Source: Nocardia macrotermitis
Lineage (GTDB): Bacteria > Actinomycetota > Actinomycetes > Mycobacteriales > Mycobacteriaceae
Assembly: GCF_009604405.1 (NCBI RefSeq)
Contig: NZ_WEGK01000011.1
Location: 186,001 to 250,000, forward strand
Length of the DNA: 64,000 nt
Reading direction: 5' to 3'
Shown: in pieces, positions 16,945 through 26,226 of the stretch
How the letters are laid out: the number at the start of each line of letters is the position of its first letter
How positions within the stretch are numbered: the first letter of the stretch is position 1
Translations under genes and position numbers: made by a program
Notes under the pieces: generated by a model
What the model saw: the letters and a program-made list of their open reading frames with translations, nothing else
Told to the model about the DNA's origin: nothing
Databases searched by the model: none

Positions 16945-17937
16945 TCAGATCGGTGCGTCGGCCGCGCTGCTCGAGAGGTCGGTCGGCGCGTGCACGATGT
17001 CCGTATTCTCTTCCGGGCGCGTGTTGGGGGTAGTGAGCCGATAGCCCGGGGGAGTGCCGGTATCGGGAGTTTCCGTCGCGCTGGGGATTTCGGACGCATT
17101 CGTGCCGAGGCCAGGCGGGCTGTCGTCATCGGGGTGGGGCGATTCGGTCATAGTGGCAAGGGAGTCGCTGCTCGGGAGTCCGATTACCGCCGTTGCGGGT
17201 TCGCCGGGGCGACTCTCGGTGGGGAGGGCGGATACAGATGCGTCCGGATCGGTCGGGTCGCCGGGGATTTCGGGTGCGGCCGGGGTGGATTCGGTGAGAT
17301 GAATGTCGACGGTGGATTGTGGCGCGACCGTTTCGGGGTCGGCCGGGTGATCGGTGACGACGGAATCCGTTGTGGCGGTGGGGGGTTCGGGGAGGGTGGC
17401 GAATTCGGTGCGGAGGTGGTGGATTTCGGTGGCGAGTTCGTCGCGGAGTTGTTCGCGTTCGGCGAGGCTGGCGCGCATACCCTCGAGGGTGTCGTCCATG
17501 GCGGCGAGGCGGCGGTCCGCGCCCTCGAGCTGCCAGGCGATGACGGTGCGGCGGTCGACGTCCGCGCTGGCCCGGCCGACCCAGTCGATGACGTAATCGA
17601 GCCACTCGGGCTGTTTGGGCATCGTGACGTTCTCGTCCCAGCCCTGCCGCAGCGCGGGCTTGCCCGAGATCACCCGCTCGCCGACCGTCGGCGCGTGCAT
17701 CTGGATCAGGCTCAGCTTTCCGGCACTGGTCACCACGGCGGTCAGGCGATAGCGGCCCGCCAGGTGCATGCGCAGTTCCGCGGTGCCGCGACCGTCGGCG
17801 TCCATCACGCCCAGCCACGGCCCGTCGGCGGCATCGAGGATCGACTCGATGACGCCGAGCTGCCCGACGCCACGGCGCAACCGGGTGGCCCGCTTACGCA
17901 GATCGTCCGGTGTGGCGGTCATCTGATCCCAGTGCAT
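16945..17937 (-). CDS. Uncharacterised 330-residue protein bracketed by repeat arrays
   Basis: I do not recognise this protein. Residues 1-150 look like a folded domain (for instance GPWLGVMDADGRGTAELRMH), residues 150-200 form a probable coiled coil with many Arg, Glu and Leu, and residues 200-330 are a Pro/Thr/Ser/Asp-rich disordered tail. There is no signal peptide or membrane span. GAGAGG lies before the ATG at 17937. Its 5' side carries a 38-bp palindrome and a 15-unit repeat array; its 3' side carries the pentamer array. The domain-coil-tail layout suggests a scaffold or DNA-associated protein, but this is only a guess. Confidence 0.72.
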   Translation of the reverse strand: MHWDQMTATPDDLRKRATRLRRGVGQLGVIESILDAADGPWLGVMDADGRGTAELRMHLAGRYRLTAVVTSAGKLSLIQMHAPTVGERVISGKPALRQGWDENVTMPKQPEWLDYVIDWVGRASADVDRRTVIAWQLEGADRRLAAMDDTLEGMRASLAEREQLRDELATEIHHLRTEFATLPEPPTATTDSVVTDHPADPETVAPQSTVDIHLTESTPAAPEIPGDPTDPDASVSALPTESRPGEPATAVIGLPSSDSLATMTESPHPDDDSPPGLGTNASEIPSATETPDTGTPPGYRLTTPNTRPEENTDIVHAPTDLSSSAADAPI

Positions 17938-17993
17938 GCGTCACCTCTCCGCTCGGCCGGATCGCGTGCCCACACTACCCACGACGCGGTACG

Positions 17994-18031
17994 GCCCACT
18001 CGTGAGCGGTGCGCACCGCTCACGAGTGGGC
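17994..18031. repeat. Perfect 38-bp palindrome
   Basis: A perfect palindrome without a loop, 19 bp per arm (first arm begins GCCCACTCGTGAGC). It caps the 21-bp repeat array: its right arm is part of the first unit. It could terminate transcripts from the DivIVA-like gene, act as an operator for the 330-residue gene, or form a cruciform. Confidence 0.9.
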
Positions 18032-18321
18032 GTGCGCTGTCCGCTGTGTGGCGTGCGCCGCTCACGACGGGGCGTGCGCTGTCCGCTGTGTGGCGTGCGC
18101 CGCTCACGACGGGGCGTGCGCTGTCCGCTGTGTGGCGTGCACCGCTCACGACGCGGCGTGCGCTGTCCGCCATGTGATGTGCGCCGTCCGCTAAGTGGCA
18201 TGCGCCGCGCACGAACTAGCGGCGCTGTTCGTGATGCGGTGTGCGCTGTTCGTGATGCGGTACGCACTACTCACGATGCGGTGTGCATTCCTCACGGCGA
18301 GGTGTGCACCATTCACGACAC
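18008..18321. repeat. Array of fifteen 21-bp tandem repeats
   Basis: Fifteen head-to-tail units, all 21 bp except one of 20 bp. Units start GGYGTGCGC and most end in CTCACGAC plus two bases. Near 18029-18133 two unit types alternate, giving almost perfect 42-bp repeats; divergence grows to the right. The last unit contains the stop codon of the DivIVA-like gene. There are no unique spacers, so this is not CRISPR. A multiple-of-three period keeps several frames open, but one minus-strand frame carries TGA in most units. Confidence 0.93.
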
Positions 18322-18879
18322 AGTGTGCGCCTGCTCCTGCTCGGTGAGCGTCCGCACGACGACGTCCAGGAAGGCGTCCACCTCATCGGCGTAATAGGCC
18401 GCGAGCCCGGGCCGGGCCGGGCCGAAATCGATCGCCTTGGCGTCCTGGCTGCTCAGCCCGGTGGGCCCGGCGTGCGCGAGGGTGGTGGCGACGACGTCCA
18501 GGAACGTATCGACCTCGGTGGCGGCGTACCCGTCCCGCCCGGCCGGAGGTGCGGAAAACCGGAGCCGCTGCACATCGCGCGGGCTCAGCGGCTCCGGACC
18601 CGGATGCGGTGCGTCCCCGCGTCGCGCGTACTCCAGCTTCACGCACGCGCGGTCCAGATAATCGTCGACCTGATCGCGGTCGTATCCGCTGTGTCCGAGT
18701 GCGGCCGAGGCGAATTCGTGGTCGCGGATCTGTGCCGCGCTGAGCATCGCGCGGCCCGCGAACGCCGCGGAGATCCGCTCGCAGAAGGCGTCCACCTCGG
18801 TCGCGTCGTAGCCGCGGTGTCCGGCGGGGGTCCTGGCGAAGCGGGTATCACGCACGTCCTCGGTCATCACACCGAACAT
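18313..18879 (-). CDS. Protein with four DivIVA-like N-terminal motifs
   Basis: A 188-residue cytoplasmic protein made of four similar units of about 45 residues. Each has a short hydrophobic entry, an F about four residues on, a G-x-x-x-Y turn and then xEVDxFLDxV: TEVDAFCERI, DQVDDYLDRA, TEVDTFLDVV and DEVDAFLDVV. This is the motif at the start of DivIVA/Wag31 proteins, which bind curved membrane, but the long coiled coil is missing. The ATG at 18879 or an ATG four codons later may be the start. Its last codons lie in the first unit of the 21-bp array on its strand. Confidence 0.75.
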   Translation of the reverse strand: MFGVMTEDVRDTRFARTPAGHRGYDATEVDAFCERISAAFAGRAMLSAAQIRDHEFASAALGHSGYDRDQVDDYLDRACVKLEYARRGDAPHPGPEPLSPRDVQRLRFSAPPAGRDGYAATEVDTFLDVVATTLAHAGPTGLSSQDAKAIDFGPARPGLAAYYADEVDAFLDVVVRTLTEQEQAHTVS

Positions 18880-19020
18880 TCTTACTATGGGTGGGCCCGG
18901 ATGTGGTGCGGGTCAGGGTTATTGGATCGGTGCCGGTATGCGCGCGGTGGCGGACGGGTGTGTCCCGGGCAAATGGCGTGTCATGCTGTATCAGATACTT
19001 TTTCTGACGGGAGGTTCGTC

Positions 19021-20508
19021 GTGGCGCCTCGATTCGACGCGATCGTGGTCGGAGCCGGATTCGGCGGTATGGGCGCGGGCATCGAGCTCGACCGGCTCGG
19101 GCTCGGTGATTTCGTGATCCTCGAGCGGGAGAGCGATCTGGGCGGGACCTGGCACGTCAACCGCTATCCGGGCCTCGCGGTGGATATCGCCTCGGTCACC
19201 TACTCGTACTCCTTCGAACCCAATCCGCACTGGTCGCGCCTGTTCGCGCCGGGTGCGGAGCTGAAGCGGTACGCCGAACACGTCGCCGACAAATACGATC
19301 TGCGCGGCCGGATGCGTTTCGACACCGTCGTCTCCGGCGCCCGCTGGGACGCCGAGCAGAACCAGTGGGTGGTGAGCATCGAGGGCGGCGAACCGCTGAC
19401 CGCGCGCTATCTGCTCACCGCGACCGGTTTCCTGTCCCAGCCGTACACCCCGCCGTTCCCGGGCATCGAGACGTTCGCGGGCAAGATCATCCACACCACC
19501 GCCTGGGATCAGGACTACGACCTGACCGGCCGCAAGGCCGCGATCATCGGCACCGGCGCGACCGCCGTGCAGTTGGTCCCCGAGGTCGCCCGCGTGGTCG
19601 AGGAACTGACGGTCTTCCAGCGCACCCCGATCTGGGTGGTACCCAAGATCGATATGCCGATCCCGCCGGTCGTGCAGAACCTCTTCGACCGGGTGCCGCT
19701 CACCCAGCAGGCCGCCCGCCTGGCCAACACCACCGCGCTCGAAGCCCTGATGGTGATCGGCGTCCTGCACTTCCGGCAGGCCAAACTGCTCAATCGCGGC
19801 GCCGGGCTGTTGGCGAAGGCGCATCTGCGCACCCAGGTGCGTGACGCGGAGACCCGGCGTGAACTCACTCCGCACTACGACTTCGGATGCAAGCGGCCGA
19901 CGTTCTCGAACACCTATTTCAAGACGTTCAACGAACCGCACGTCCACCTGGAGACGAACTCCATCGAACGTGTCGAACCCGACGGCATCGTCACCGCCGA
20001 CGGCCGCACCACCGAGATCGACACCCTGATCCTGGCCACCGGATTCAACCTGTGGGACGTGAACTTCCCGGCCATCGAGATCATCGGCCGCGACGGAGTC
20101 GATCTCGGAAAGTTCTGGCGGGACAACCGATTCCAGGCGTACGAGGGCATCACGGTGCCGAAGTTCCCGAACTTCCTGAGCCTCAACAGCCCGTACTCCT
20201 ACAGCGGCCTGTCGTACTTCACCACCATCGAGGCCCAGATGAAACACATGGGCCGGCTGTTCGGGGAGATGTTCCGCCGCGACGCCGAGGTGTTCGAGGT
20301 GACCGAGCGCGCGAACACCGAATTCCTGGACCGCGTCACCGAGAAACTCGAATCGTCGGTCTTCTACGACGGCCAGTGCTCGACCGCGCGCAGCTATTAT
20401 TTCAACCAGCATGGCGAGGCCGCCCTGCTGCGCCCGACCAGCACCCTCAACGCCCACCGCGAGGCGGTCAGCTTCCCGCTGGACGATTACGTCTACGACA
20501 GCGCGTAG
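19021..20508 (+). CDS. Flavin-containing (Baeyer-Villiger type) monooxygenase
   Basis: A 495-residue FAD/NADPH-dependent monooxygenase. The FAD-binding fold starts DAIVVGAGFGGMGAG, the NADPH fold reads AIIGTGATAVQ, and the Baeyer-Villiger fingerprint F-x-G-x3-H-T-x2-W is present in FAGKIIHTTAW. The GTG at 19021 follows GGGAGG by six bases; the much longer open frame upstream crosses the repeat array and is not used. Enzymes of this group insert oxygen next to ketones, often in steroid or terpenoid breakdown. It is divergent from the DivIVA-like gene with no operon partner to show its substrate. Confidence 0.93.
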   Translation: MAPRFDAIVVGAGFGGMGAGIELDRLGLGDFVILERESDLGGTWHVNRYPGLAVDIASVTYSYSFEPNPHWSRLFAPGAELKRYAEHVADKYDLRGRMRFDTVVSGARWDAEQNQWVVSIEGGEPLTARYLLTATGFLSQPYTPPFPGIETFAGKIIHTTAWDQDYDLTGRKAAIIGTGATAVQLVPEVARVVEELTVFQRTPIWVVPKIDMPIPPVVQNLFDRVPLTQQAARLANTTALEALMVIGVLHFRQAKLLNRGAGLLAKAHLRTQVRDAETRRELTPHYDFGCKRPTFSNTYFKTFNEPHVHLETNSIERVEPDGIVTADGRTTEIDTLILATGFNLWDVNFPAIEIIGRDGVDLGKFWRDNRFQAYEGITVPKFPNFLSLNSPYSYSGLSYFTTIEAQMKHMGRLFGEMFRRDAEVFEVTERANTEFLDRVTEKLESSVFYDGQCSTARSYYFNQHGEAALLRPTSTLNAHREAVSFPLDDYVYDSA

Positions 20509-20751
20509 TCCGGTTTGCCGTCTTCGACACCCGCGCGCGACGGCCGCACGGCCCCGCCGACGCGCGGTGGGGTAGTGTTCGCCCGACCCCGGGGACGACC
20601 ACCCGGTCGCGACGGCGTCGGCGTCGGTGCGGGTGCTCGAGACGACCGCCGTGGGCGGTAACGGCGAGCTGATGGCAGACTGGGGTACTACGCTGGCAGT
20701 TCGGCGTCCGCCGGACCGCTTCCACCGACAGACCTAGGACCGACGACAACG

Positions 20752-21168
20752 ATGGCGCAACTGCTGTTTCCCCTGCTGCTGGTAGCCCTGCTGGTGCCGA
20801 TGTTCCTCGGCGTCCGCCGTCAGAAGCGTGAGGCCGCCAACACTACCTCCATGCAGGAGAACCTGAAGGTCGGCGACCAGGTCACCACCACCTCGGGCCT
20901 GTACGGCACCGTGGTCGATCTCGACGAGACGACCGTCGATCTGGAGATCGCCGAGGATGTCGTGACCACCTGGTTGCGTGCCGCGGTCCGCGAGGTGCGC
21001 GTCGACGAGGCCCCGGAGTCGGCCGAACTCGCGCCGCACGACGAGGCCGAGGCCGCCGAGCCTGCGCACCCCGCCGCCGAGACCGAGCAGCCGCACGCCG
21101 CGGCCAACGGCGCGGCCGTGGAGGAGGAGTCCGTCGAGGACACCAACGCGCGGCTGACCAAGGAATGA
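20752..21168 (+). CDS. yajC: Preprotein translocase subunit YajC
   Basis: A 138-residue accessory subunit of the Sec translocase. One N-terminal membrane span (LLFPLLLVALLVPMFLG) is followed by the conserved cytoplasmic domain with LKVGDQVTTTSGLYGTVV and an acidic, alanine-rich tail. It stands first in the yajC-secD-secF cluster and works with SecDF. Confidence 0.95.
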   Translation: MAQLLFPLLLVALLVPMFLGVRRQKREAANTTSMQENLKVGDQVTTTSGLYGTVVDLDETTVDLEIAEDVVTTWLRAAVREVRVDEAPESAELAPHDEAEAAEPAHPAAETEQPHAAANGAAVEEESVEDTNARLTKE

Positions 21169-21304
21169 CCGATCCGCGTCGTCGCCCGGCCGCACCGGCC
21201 GTGTGCGACGGCGCTGCGGCATGTCCGCAGTCGACCGTTCGACCGGCATCCGCCTGCTCACCATGTCCACTGTCCGGCCCAACACCGTCCAGGAGATAAG
21301 AACT

Positions 21305-23158
21305 GTGCCACCTTCCAAGGGAACGGGGCATCCGCTGCGGCTGCTCGGCGTCTATGCGCTGCTGCTGATCGTGATCTACGGCCTGGTGTACTTCACCGAT
21401 GCGAAGACCGCGGCGGCCAAACTCGGTATCGACCTGCAGGGCGGCACGCGTGTGACGCTCAGCGCGCGCACCCCGGACGGCAACAAGCCGAGTCAGGACA
21501 GCCTCAAACAGGCCCAGCAGATCATCGAGTCCCGGGTCAACGGCCTGGGCGTCGCCGGGTCGGAGGTCGTCATCGACGGCGACAACCTGGTGATCACGGT
21601 GCCCGGGCAGAACGGTCAGCAGGCCAAGTCGCTGGCCACCACCGCCAAGCTCTACATCCGCCCGGTGCTGCAATCCGGTCAGCAGGCCGCCGCGGGTGGT
21701 CTGCCGGGCGGGCCGACCGGCAACACCACCCCGGGTCTGCCGCTGCCGGGTATGACGACGCCCGGCACCGCGACTCCGGGCGCCGCGACTCCGGGCAAGG
21801 CGACCCCCGCACCCGCGCCGGGCGCCCAGAAGCCCAGCGCCGCCAACCACGCGCCGCAGAACCGGGTGTTCCCGGCGGACTACCAGGTGCCGCTGGCCCA
21901 GGACCTGAACCACCAGCAGGCCCCGACCACCCCGCCGACGACGCCGAAGAAGCCCACGCCCTCCACGACGCCGAAGGCCACGACGACGCCCAAGCCCGGC
22001 ACCCCGGCTCCGACCAGTGCGGCCCCGGCCAGCACGCTGAGCCCCGCCGAGCAGACCAAGAAGGCCATCGCCGACGCCAAGCTGATCCGGCAGAGCACCA
22101 ACCCGCAGATCCAGCAGTACGCGCTGGCCACGCTGGATTGCAGCAAGCCCGATCCGCTGGCCGGTAACGACGATCCGAATCTGCCGCTGGTCACCTGCGC
22201 GACCGACGGCACCGGCACCTACCTGCTGGACAAGAGCCGCATCGACGGTCAGGACATCAAGGACGCCAGCGCCTCGCTCGACCAGCAGCAGTCGCAGTGG
22301 TCGGTGGATCTGAGCTTCAAGCACTCCGATCCGTGGGCGAAGCTGACCGGTGACTACGTCAACCAGCAGATCGCGTTCGTGCTGGACTCGAAGGTCGTCA
22401 GCGCGCCGGTGGTGCAGCAGGGTCCGCAGCAGGGCGGCACCACCCAGATCACCGGACATTTCAACGCCACCACCGCCAAGGATCTGGCCAACCAGCTCAA
22501 GTACGGCTCGCTGCCGCTGTCCTTCGCGACCTCCGAGGCCGAGACGGTGTCCGCGACGCTGGGCCTGTCCTCGCTGCACGCGGGTCTGATCGCGGGTGCG
22601 ATCGGTCTGCTCGCGGTGCTGCTGTACTGCCTGCTCTACTACCGGATGCTCGGCTTCCTGGCCGGATTCTCGCTTGTCGCTTCGGGTTTCGCGGTGTACG
22701 GGATCATCGTGCTGCTGGGCCGGTGGATCAATTTCACCCTGGACCTGGCCGGTATCGCGGGTCTGATCATCGGTATCGGTATGACCGCGGACTCGTTCGT
22801 GGTGTTCTTCGAACGCATCAAGGACGAGATGCGGGAGGGCCGGAGTTTCCGGTCGGCGGTGCCGCGCGGTTGGTCCCGCGCCCAGCGCACCAACCTGTCG
22901 GGTAAGACCGTCAGCCTGATCGCCTCGGCGGTGCTGTACATTCTGGCCGCCGGTCAGGTGAAGGGTTTCGCCTTCACCCTCGGTCTGACCACCGTGCTCG
23001 ACGTCATCGTGCTGTATCTGGTCACCTCACCGCTGATGATGCTGGCCTCGCGCTCGTCCTTCTGGGCCAAGCCGTCGGTGAACGGCCTGGGCGCGGTGGC
23101 GCAGTACGCGCGTGAACGCAAGGCCGCCGCCGGCGTTCCCGCCGGTAAGGAGGCGTGA
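21305..23158 (+). CDS. secD: Protein translocase subunit SecD
   Basis: A 617-residue subunit that uses proton flow to help pull proteins through SecYEG. After the first membrane span comes GIDLQGGTR, then the extracytoplasmic head interrupted by a Pro/Thr/Ala-rich linker of about 110 residues, then five membrane spans including IAGLIIGIGMTADSFVVFFE. The GTG at 21305 follows AGGAGATAAG; an ATG at 21263 is possible. Its stop overlaps the secF start (TGATG). Confidence 0.95.
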   Translation: MPPSKGTGHPLRLLGVYALLLIVIYGLVYFTDAKTAAAKLGIDLQGGTRVTLSARTPDGNKPSQDSLKQAQQIIESRVNGLGVAGSEVVIDGDNLVITVPGQNGQQAKSLATTAKLYIRPVLQSGQQAAAGGLPGGPTGNTTPGLPLPGMTTPGTATPGAATPGKATPAPAPGAQKPSAANHAPQNRVFPADYQVPLAQDLNHQQAPTTPPTTPKKPTPSTTPKATTTPKPGTPAPTSAAPASTLSPAEQTKKAIADAKLIRQSTNPQIQQYALATLDCSKPDPLAGNDDPNLPLVTCATDGTGTYLLDKSRIDGQDIKDASASLDQQQSQWSVDLSFKHSDPWAKLTGDYVNQQIAFVLDSKVVSAPVVQQGPQQGGTTQITGHFNATTAKDLANQLKYGSLPLSFATSEAETVSATLGLSSLHAGLIAGAIGLLAVLLYCLLYYRMLGFLAGFSLVASGFAVYGIIVLLGRWINFTLDLAGIAGLIIGIGMTADSFVVFFERIKDEMREGRSFRSAVPRGWSRAQRTNLSGKTVSLIASAVLYILAAGQVKGFAFTLGLTTVLDVIVLYLVTSPLMMLASRSSFWAKPSVNGLGAVAQYARERKAAAGVPAGKEA

Positions 23159-24375
23159 TGAGCAACCCCGGTTCAGTCATGGAGACCGACACTGTGAACG
23201 ATCAGCCCGTCGCCGCGCCCCAGCACGGATTCTTCGAACGGCTCTACACCGGTACCGGTGGATTCCGGATCGTCGGGCGTCGCCGGATGTACTACGTCGT
23301 GGCCGCGGTGCTGATACTGATCGCGCTGCTGAGTATCGGACTGCGCGGTTTCACCCTCGGTATCGACTTCGCCGGTGGCACCCGGATCCAGCTGCCCGCC
23401 GCGGCCGGGACCAGCACCACGCAGGTCTCCGACGCCTACGCCAACGCGCTCGGGCACGCCCCGGTGACGGTGCAGAAGGTCGGCTCGGGCGCCGCGGCCT
23501 CGTACGAGATCCGTTCGGACACACTGGATGCCGCGCAGCAGGACAAGGTGCAGACCGGACTTTTCGAAGCCTTCCATCCGAAGGATTCCAGCGGCACGGT
23601 CAGCCGCAACGCGATCAGCATCGCGGAGATCAGCTCCACCTGGGGTGGTCAGGTCACCCGCAAGGCGCTCATCGCGCTGGGTGTGTTCGTGCTGTTGACG
23701 ATGATCTACATCGCGATCCGGTTCGAGCGCGACATGTCCATCGCCGCGATCGCCTCGCTGTTCTTCAACCTGATCGTGACCGCGGGCCTGTACTCGATCG
23801 TCGGATTCGAGGTCACCCCGGCGGCGGTGATCGGTCTGCTGACCATTCTGGGATACGTCCTCTACGACAACGTCGTCGTCTTCGACAAGGTCGAGGAGAA
23901 CACCCGCGGCGTGCTGCACCGCACCAACCGCACCTATGCCGAGTTCGCGAACCTCGCGGCCAACCAGACGCTGATGCGGTCGATCAACACCACCATCATC
24001 GGCATCCTGCCGATCATCGGCATGCTGGTCATCGCGGTGTGGCTGCTGGGTGTCGGCACGCTGAAGGATCTGGCGCTGGTGCAGCTGATCGGCATGATCG
24101 TCGGCGCGTACTCCTCGATCTTCTTCGCGGTGCCGCTGTTGGTCTCGATCAAGGAGCGGTGGGGGCCCGTTGCGGCGCACACCAGGAAGGTGCTGAACAA
24201 GCGCGCCGGTAGGAGCCGGGCTCCCCGCGACGAGGAGGAGTCCGACGCGCCGCGTCGCGCGGCGGCCTCGGGCGGCGCGCCCCGCCGCCGGGAATCGGTG
24301 AACGACGCACCCCGGTCCGCCGCACCCCGTCCGGGTGCGCGGCCGACCGGAAAGCGGCACAAGAACAGGCACTGA
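23158..24375 (+). CDS. secF: Protein translocase subunit SecF
   Basis: A 405-residue partner of SecD with six membrane spans. It has the GIDFAGGTR motif after span 1 and the conserved VLYDNVVVFDKVEENT region. The C-terminal 60 residues are Arg/Pro/Ala-rich and cytoplasmic. The ATG overlaps the secD stop and has AAGGAGG four bases upstream; a GTG just before it is also possible. Confidence 0.95.
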   Translation: MSNPGSVMETDTVNDQPVAAPQHGFFERLYTGTGGFRIVGRRRMYYVVAAVLILIALLSIGLRGFTLGIDFAGGTRIQLPAAAGTSTTQVSDAYANALGHAPVTVQKVGSGAAASYEIRSDTLDAAQQDKVQTGLFEAFHPKDSSGTVSRNAISIAEISSTWGGQVTRKALIALGVFVLLTMIYIAIRFERDMSIAAIASLFFNLIVTAGLYSIVGFEVTPAAVIGLLTILGYVLYDNVVVFDKVEENTRGVLHRTNRTYAEFANLAANQTLMRSINTTIIGILPIIGMLVIAVWLLGVGTLKDLALVQLIGMIVGAYSSIFFAVPLLVSIKERWGPVAAHTRKVLNKRAGRSRAPRDEEESDAPRRAAASGGAPRRRESVNDAPRSAAPRPGARPTGKRHKNRH

Positions 24376-24447
24376 ACATGCGGGCGCTGCCCTGCCGCGA
24401 GCGCGGCGAATTCAGCGGAGGAAGTTTGCGTAACGACGGAGGGCAGC

Positions 24448-26187
24448 GTGCGTAACCACCCGGGGTCCGGCGCGCGCGGTCGGTGGATGCTGCGGACGGT
24501 CGGGGTGCTGACGGCGGGTGCGCTCGCCGGTGGTGCGCTGGCCGGATGTTCAGCGAAGAATCAGGTGCCCTCGATCGGCTATGCGGTCGACGCGGTGCCG
24601 CTGAGCTACAACGGCGGCAGCACGCTGGGCGCGAACGGCGGTGCGGCAGCGGTGTTCTCGCGCGTGCTGACCGGATTCTTCTACACCGGCCCGGACGGCC
24701 AGCAGGTCGCGGACACCGACTACGGCACGGCCAAGCAGGTGCCGGGCGATGTGCAGACCATCCAGTACCGGCTCAGCCCGGAGGGCGCGTACTCCGACGG
24801 GGTGCCGACCTCCTGCGACGATCTGGTGCTGGAGTGGGCCGCGCGCAGCGGGCGTTTCACCAAGCCCGGGCCCGGCGGTGGTCAGGTGCCGATGTTCGAT
24901 GCGGCGAGTACCGCAGGGTATCGGGATATCGAGAAGGTCGAGTGCCAGTCCGGTTCGAAGGACGCGACGGTCGTCTTCCGGCCGGGGCGGCACTTCCTGC
25001 CCTGGCAGACGCTGTTCAGCGCCGCGAGCCTGCTGCCCGCGCACATCATCGCGCAGGCCACGGGGGTGCCGAACATCGTGTCGGCGGTGCAGTCCGCCGA
25101 TCCGGTCGTGATGGGCAAACTGGCGCAGTTCTGGAACACCGGCTGGAATCTCACCCCGGGCAAGGTGGATACCAAACTCTTCCCGTCCTCGGGGCCGTAC
25201 CGGATCGATTCGTACAGTGACAGCGACGGTCTGGTCCTGGTCAAAAACGACAAGTGGTGGGGCCTGGCGCCCCGGACACCGCGAATTGTGGTGTGGCCCA
25301 AGAACACCGACATGAAGAAGAAGATGTCGGACAAGGCGATCGGTGTCGTCGACATCGGCGCGGGGTCGGTGAAGGATCTGGACCTGAGCGGATTCTCGGT
25401 GAATCAGGTGCCCGGTCGCGGTGCGGAGCAGTTGACGCTGTCGACCTCCGGGGTCTTCGCGTCGGCCGACACCCGCCGGGCGTTCGGGCTGTGCGTGCCG
25501 CGCAAGGCGCTGTTCGACAAACTGGGGCATCCGGGGTTCGACCAGAAGTCGGGTCTGGGTTCGGGCCCGTTGAATTCCCGTATCACACAGGCGGATTCGC
25601 TGTACTACGGCCCGAGCAGCGGTGCGGGGAACAAATACGCCGGTGGTGACACCGCCGGGGCGCAGCAGGCGCTGAGTTCGGCCGGGGTGAGCAATCCGAC
25701 CGTGCGCGTCGGATATCGCGCCCCGGACGATCGGCGGGCGCAGACCGTCGCGATGATCGCCGACGCGTGTCGCGCGGCCGGGATCACCGTGGTGGACGCG
25801 GGCTCGCCGACCTTCGTGCCGACCCAGCTCGGCGCCGGCGTGGACGCGGCGCTGGGCGGCACCGCCGGTGCGCCCGGTCCGGCCGGATCGCTGTCCGGTA
25901 TCGCCGCGGCCGCGGCGCTGTACACCGGCCAGGGCCTGAATTTCGGTCACTACGGCAACGGTCGTTACGATGCGATCGTCGATCAGCTTGCGGCGGACGA
26001 CAATTCGACCAACGTGCTGAATCTGCGCGCCGAGGCCGAGAATCTGCTGTGGAACGAGATGCCGACGATTCCACTGTTCAACACACCGCGGACGATCGCG
26101 TTCGGCAACGGTATGCAGAGTGGCATCGTGAACCCCACCGAGGCCGGTGCGGGGTGGAATATGGATCGCTGGGTGTTGCGGCGGTGA
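24448..26187 (+). CDS. Family 5 extracellular solute-binding lipoprotein (peptide type)
   Basis: A 579-residue lipoprotein of the DppA/OppA fold. The signal sequence ends in the lipobox LAGC (Cys34), so it is anchored outside the membrane. Central regions show the family's ligand-cage layout, but no ABC permease or ATPase genes are nearby. Its place between secF and apt matches Rv2585c of M. tuberculosis as I recall it, which suggests an old conserved locus and perhaps a role other than import. GTG 24448 follows GGAGGG. Confidence 0.88.
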   Translation: MRNHPGSGARGRWMLRTVGVLTAGALAGGALAGCSAKNQVPSIGYAVDAVPLSYNGGSTLGANGGAAAVFSRVLTGFFYTGPDGQQVADTDYGTAKQVPGDVQTIQYRLSPEGAYSDGVPTSCDDLVLEWAARSGRFTKPGPGGGQVPMFDAASTAGYRDIEKVECQSGSKDATVVFRPGRHFLPWQTLFSAASLLPAHIIAQATGVPNIVSAVQSADPVVMGKLAQFWNTGWNLTPGKVDTKLFPSSGPYRIDSYSDSDGLVLVKNDKWWGLAPRTPRIVVWPKNTDMKKKMSDKAIGVVDIGAGSVKDLDLSGFSVNQVPGRGAEQLTLSTSGVFASADTRRAFGLCVPRKALFDKLGHPGFDQKSGLGSGPLNSRITQADSLYYGPSSGAGNKYAGGDTAGAQQALSSAGVSNPTVRVGYRAPDDRRAQTVAMIADACRAAGITVVDAGSPTFVPTQLGAGVDAALGGTAGAPGPAGSLSGIAAAAALYTGQGLNFGHYGNGRYDAIVDQLAADDNSTNVLNLRAEAENLLWNEMPTIPLFNTPRTIAFGNGMQSGIVNPTEAGAGWNMDRWVLRR

Positions 26188-26226
26188 GCGCGGATACCGG
26201 GCGCTGGATGAGTGGAGTGGGTGCGG

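Noticed and set aside
18008..18321. CRISPR-like array
   Set aside because: Units are directly adjacent and similar throughout; there are no unique spacers and no cas genes.
18283..19020. N-terminal extension of the monooxygenase
   Set aside because: It crosses the repeat array and the DivIVA-like gene; the GTG at 19021 has a good ribosome site and the expected FAD motif follows at once.
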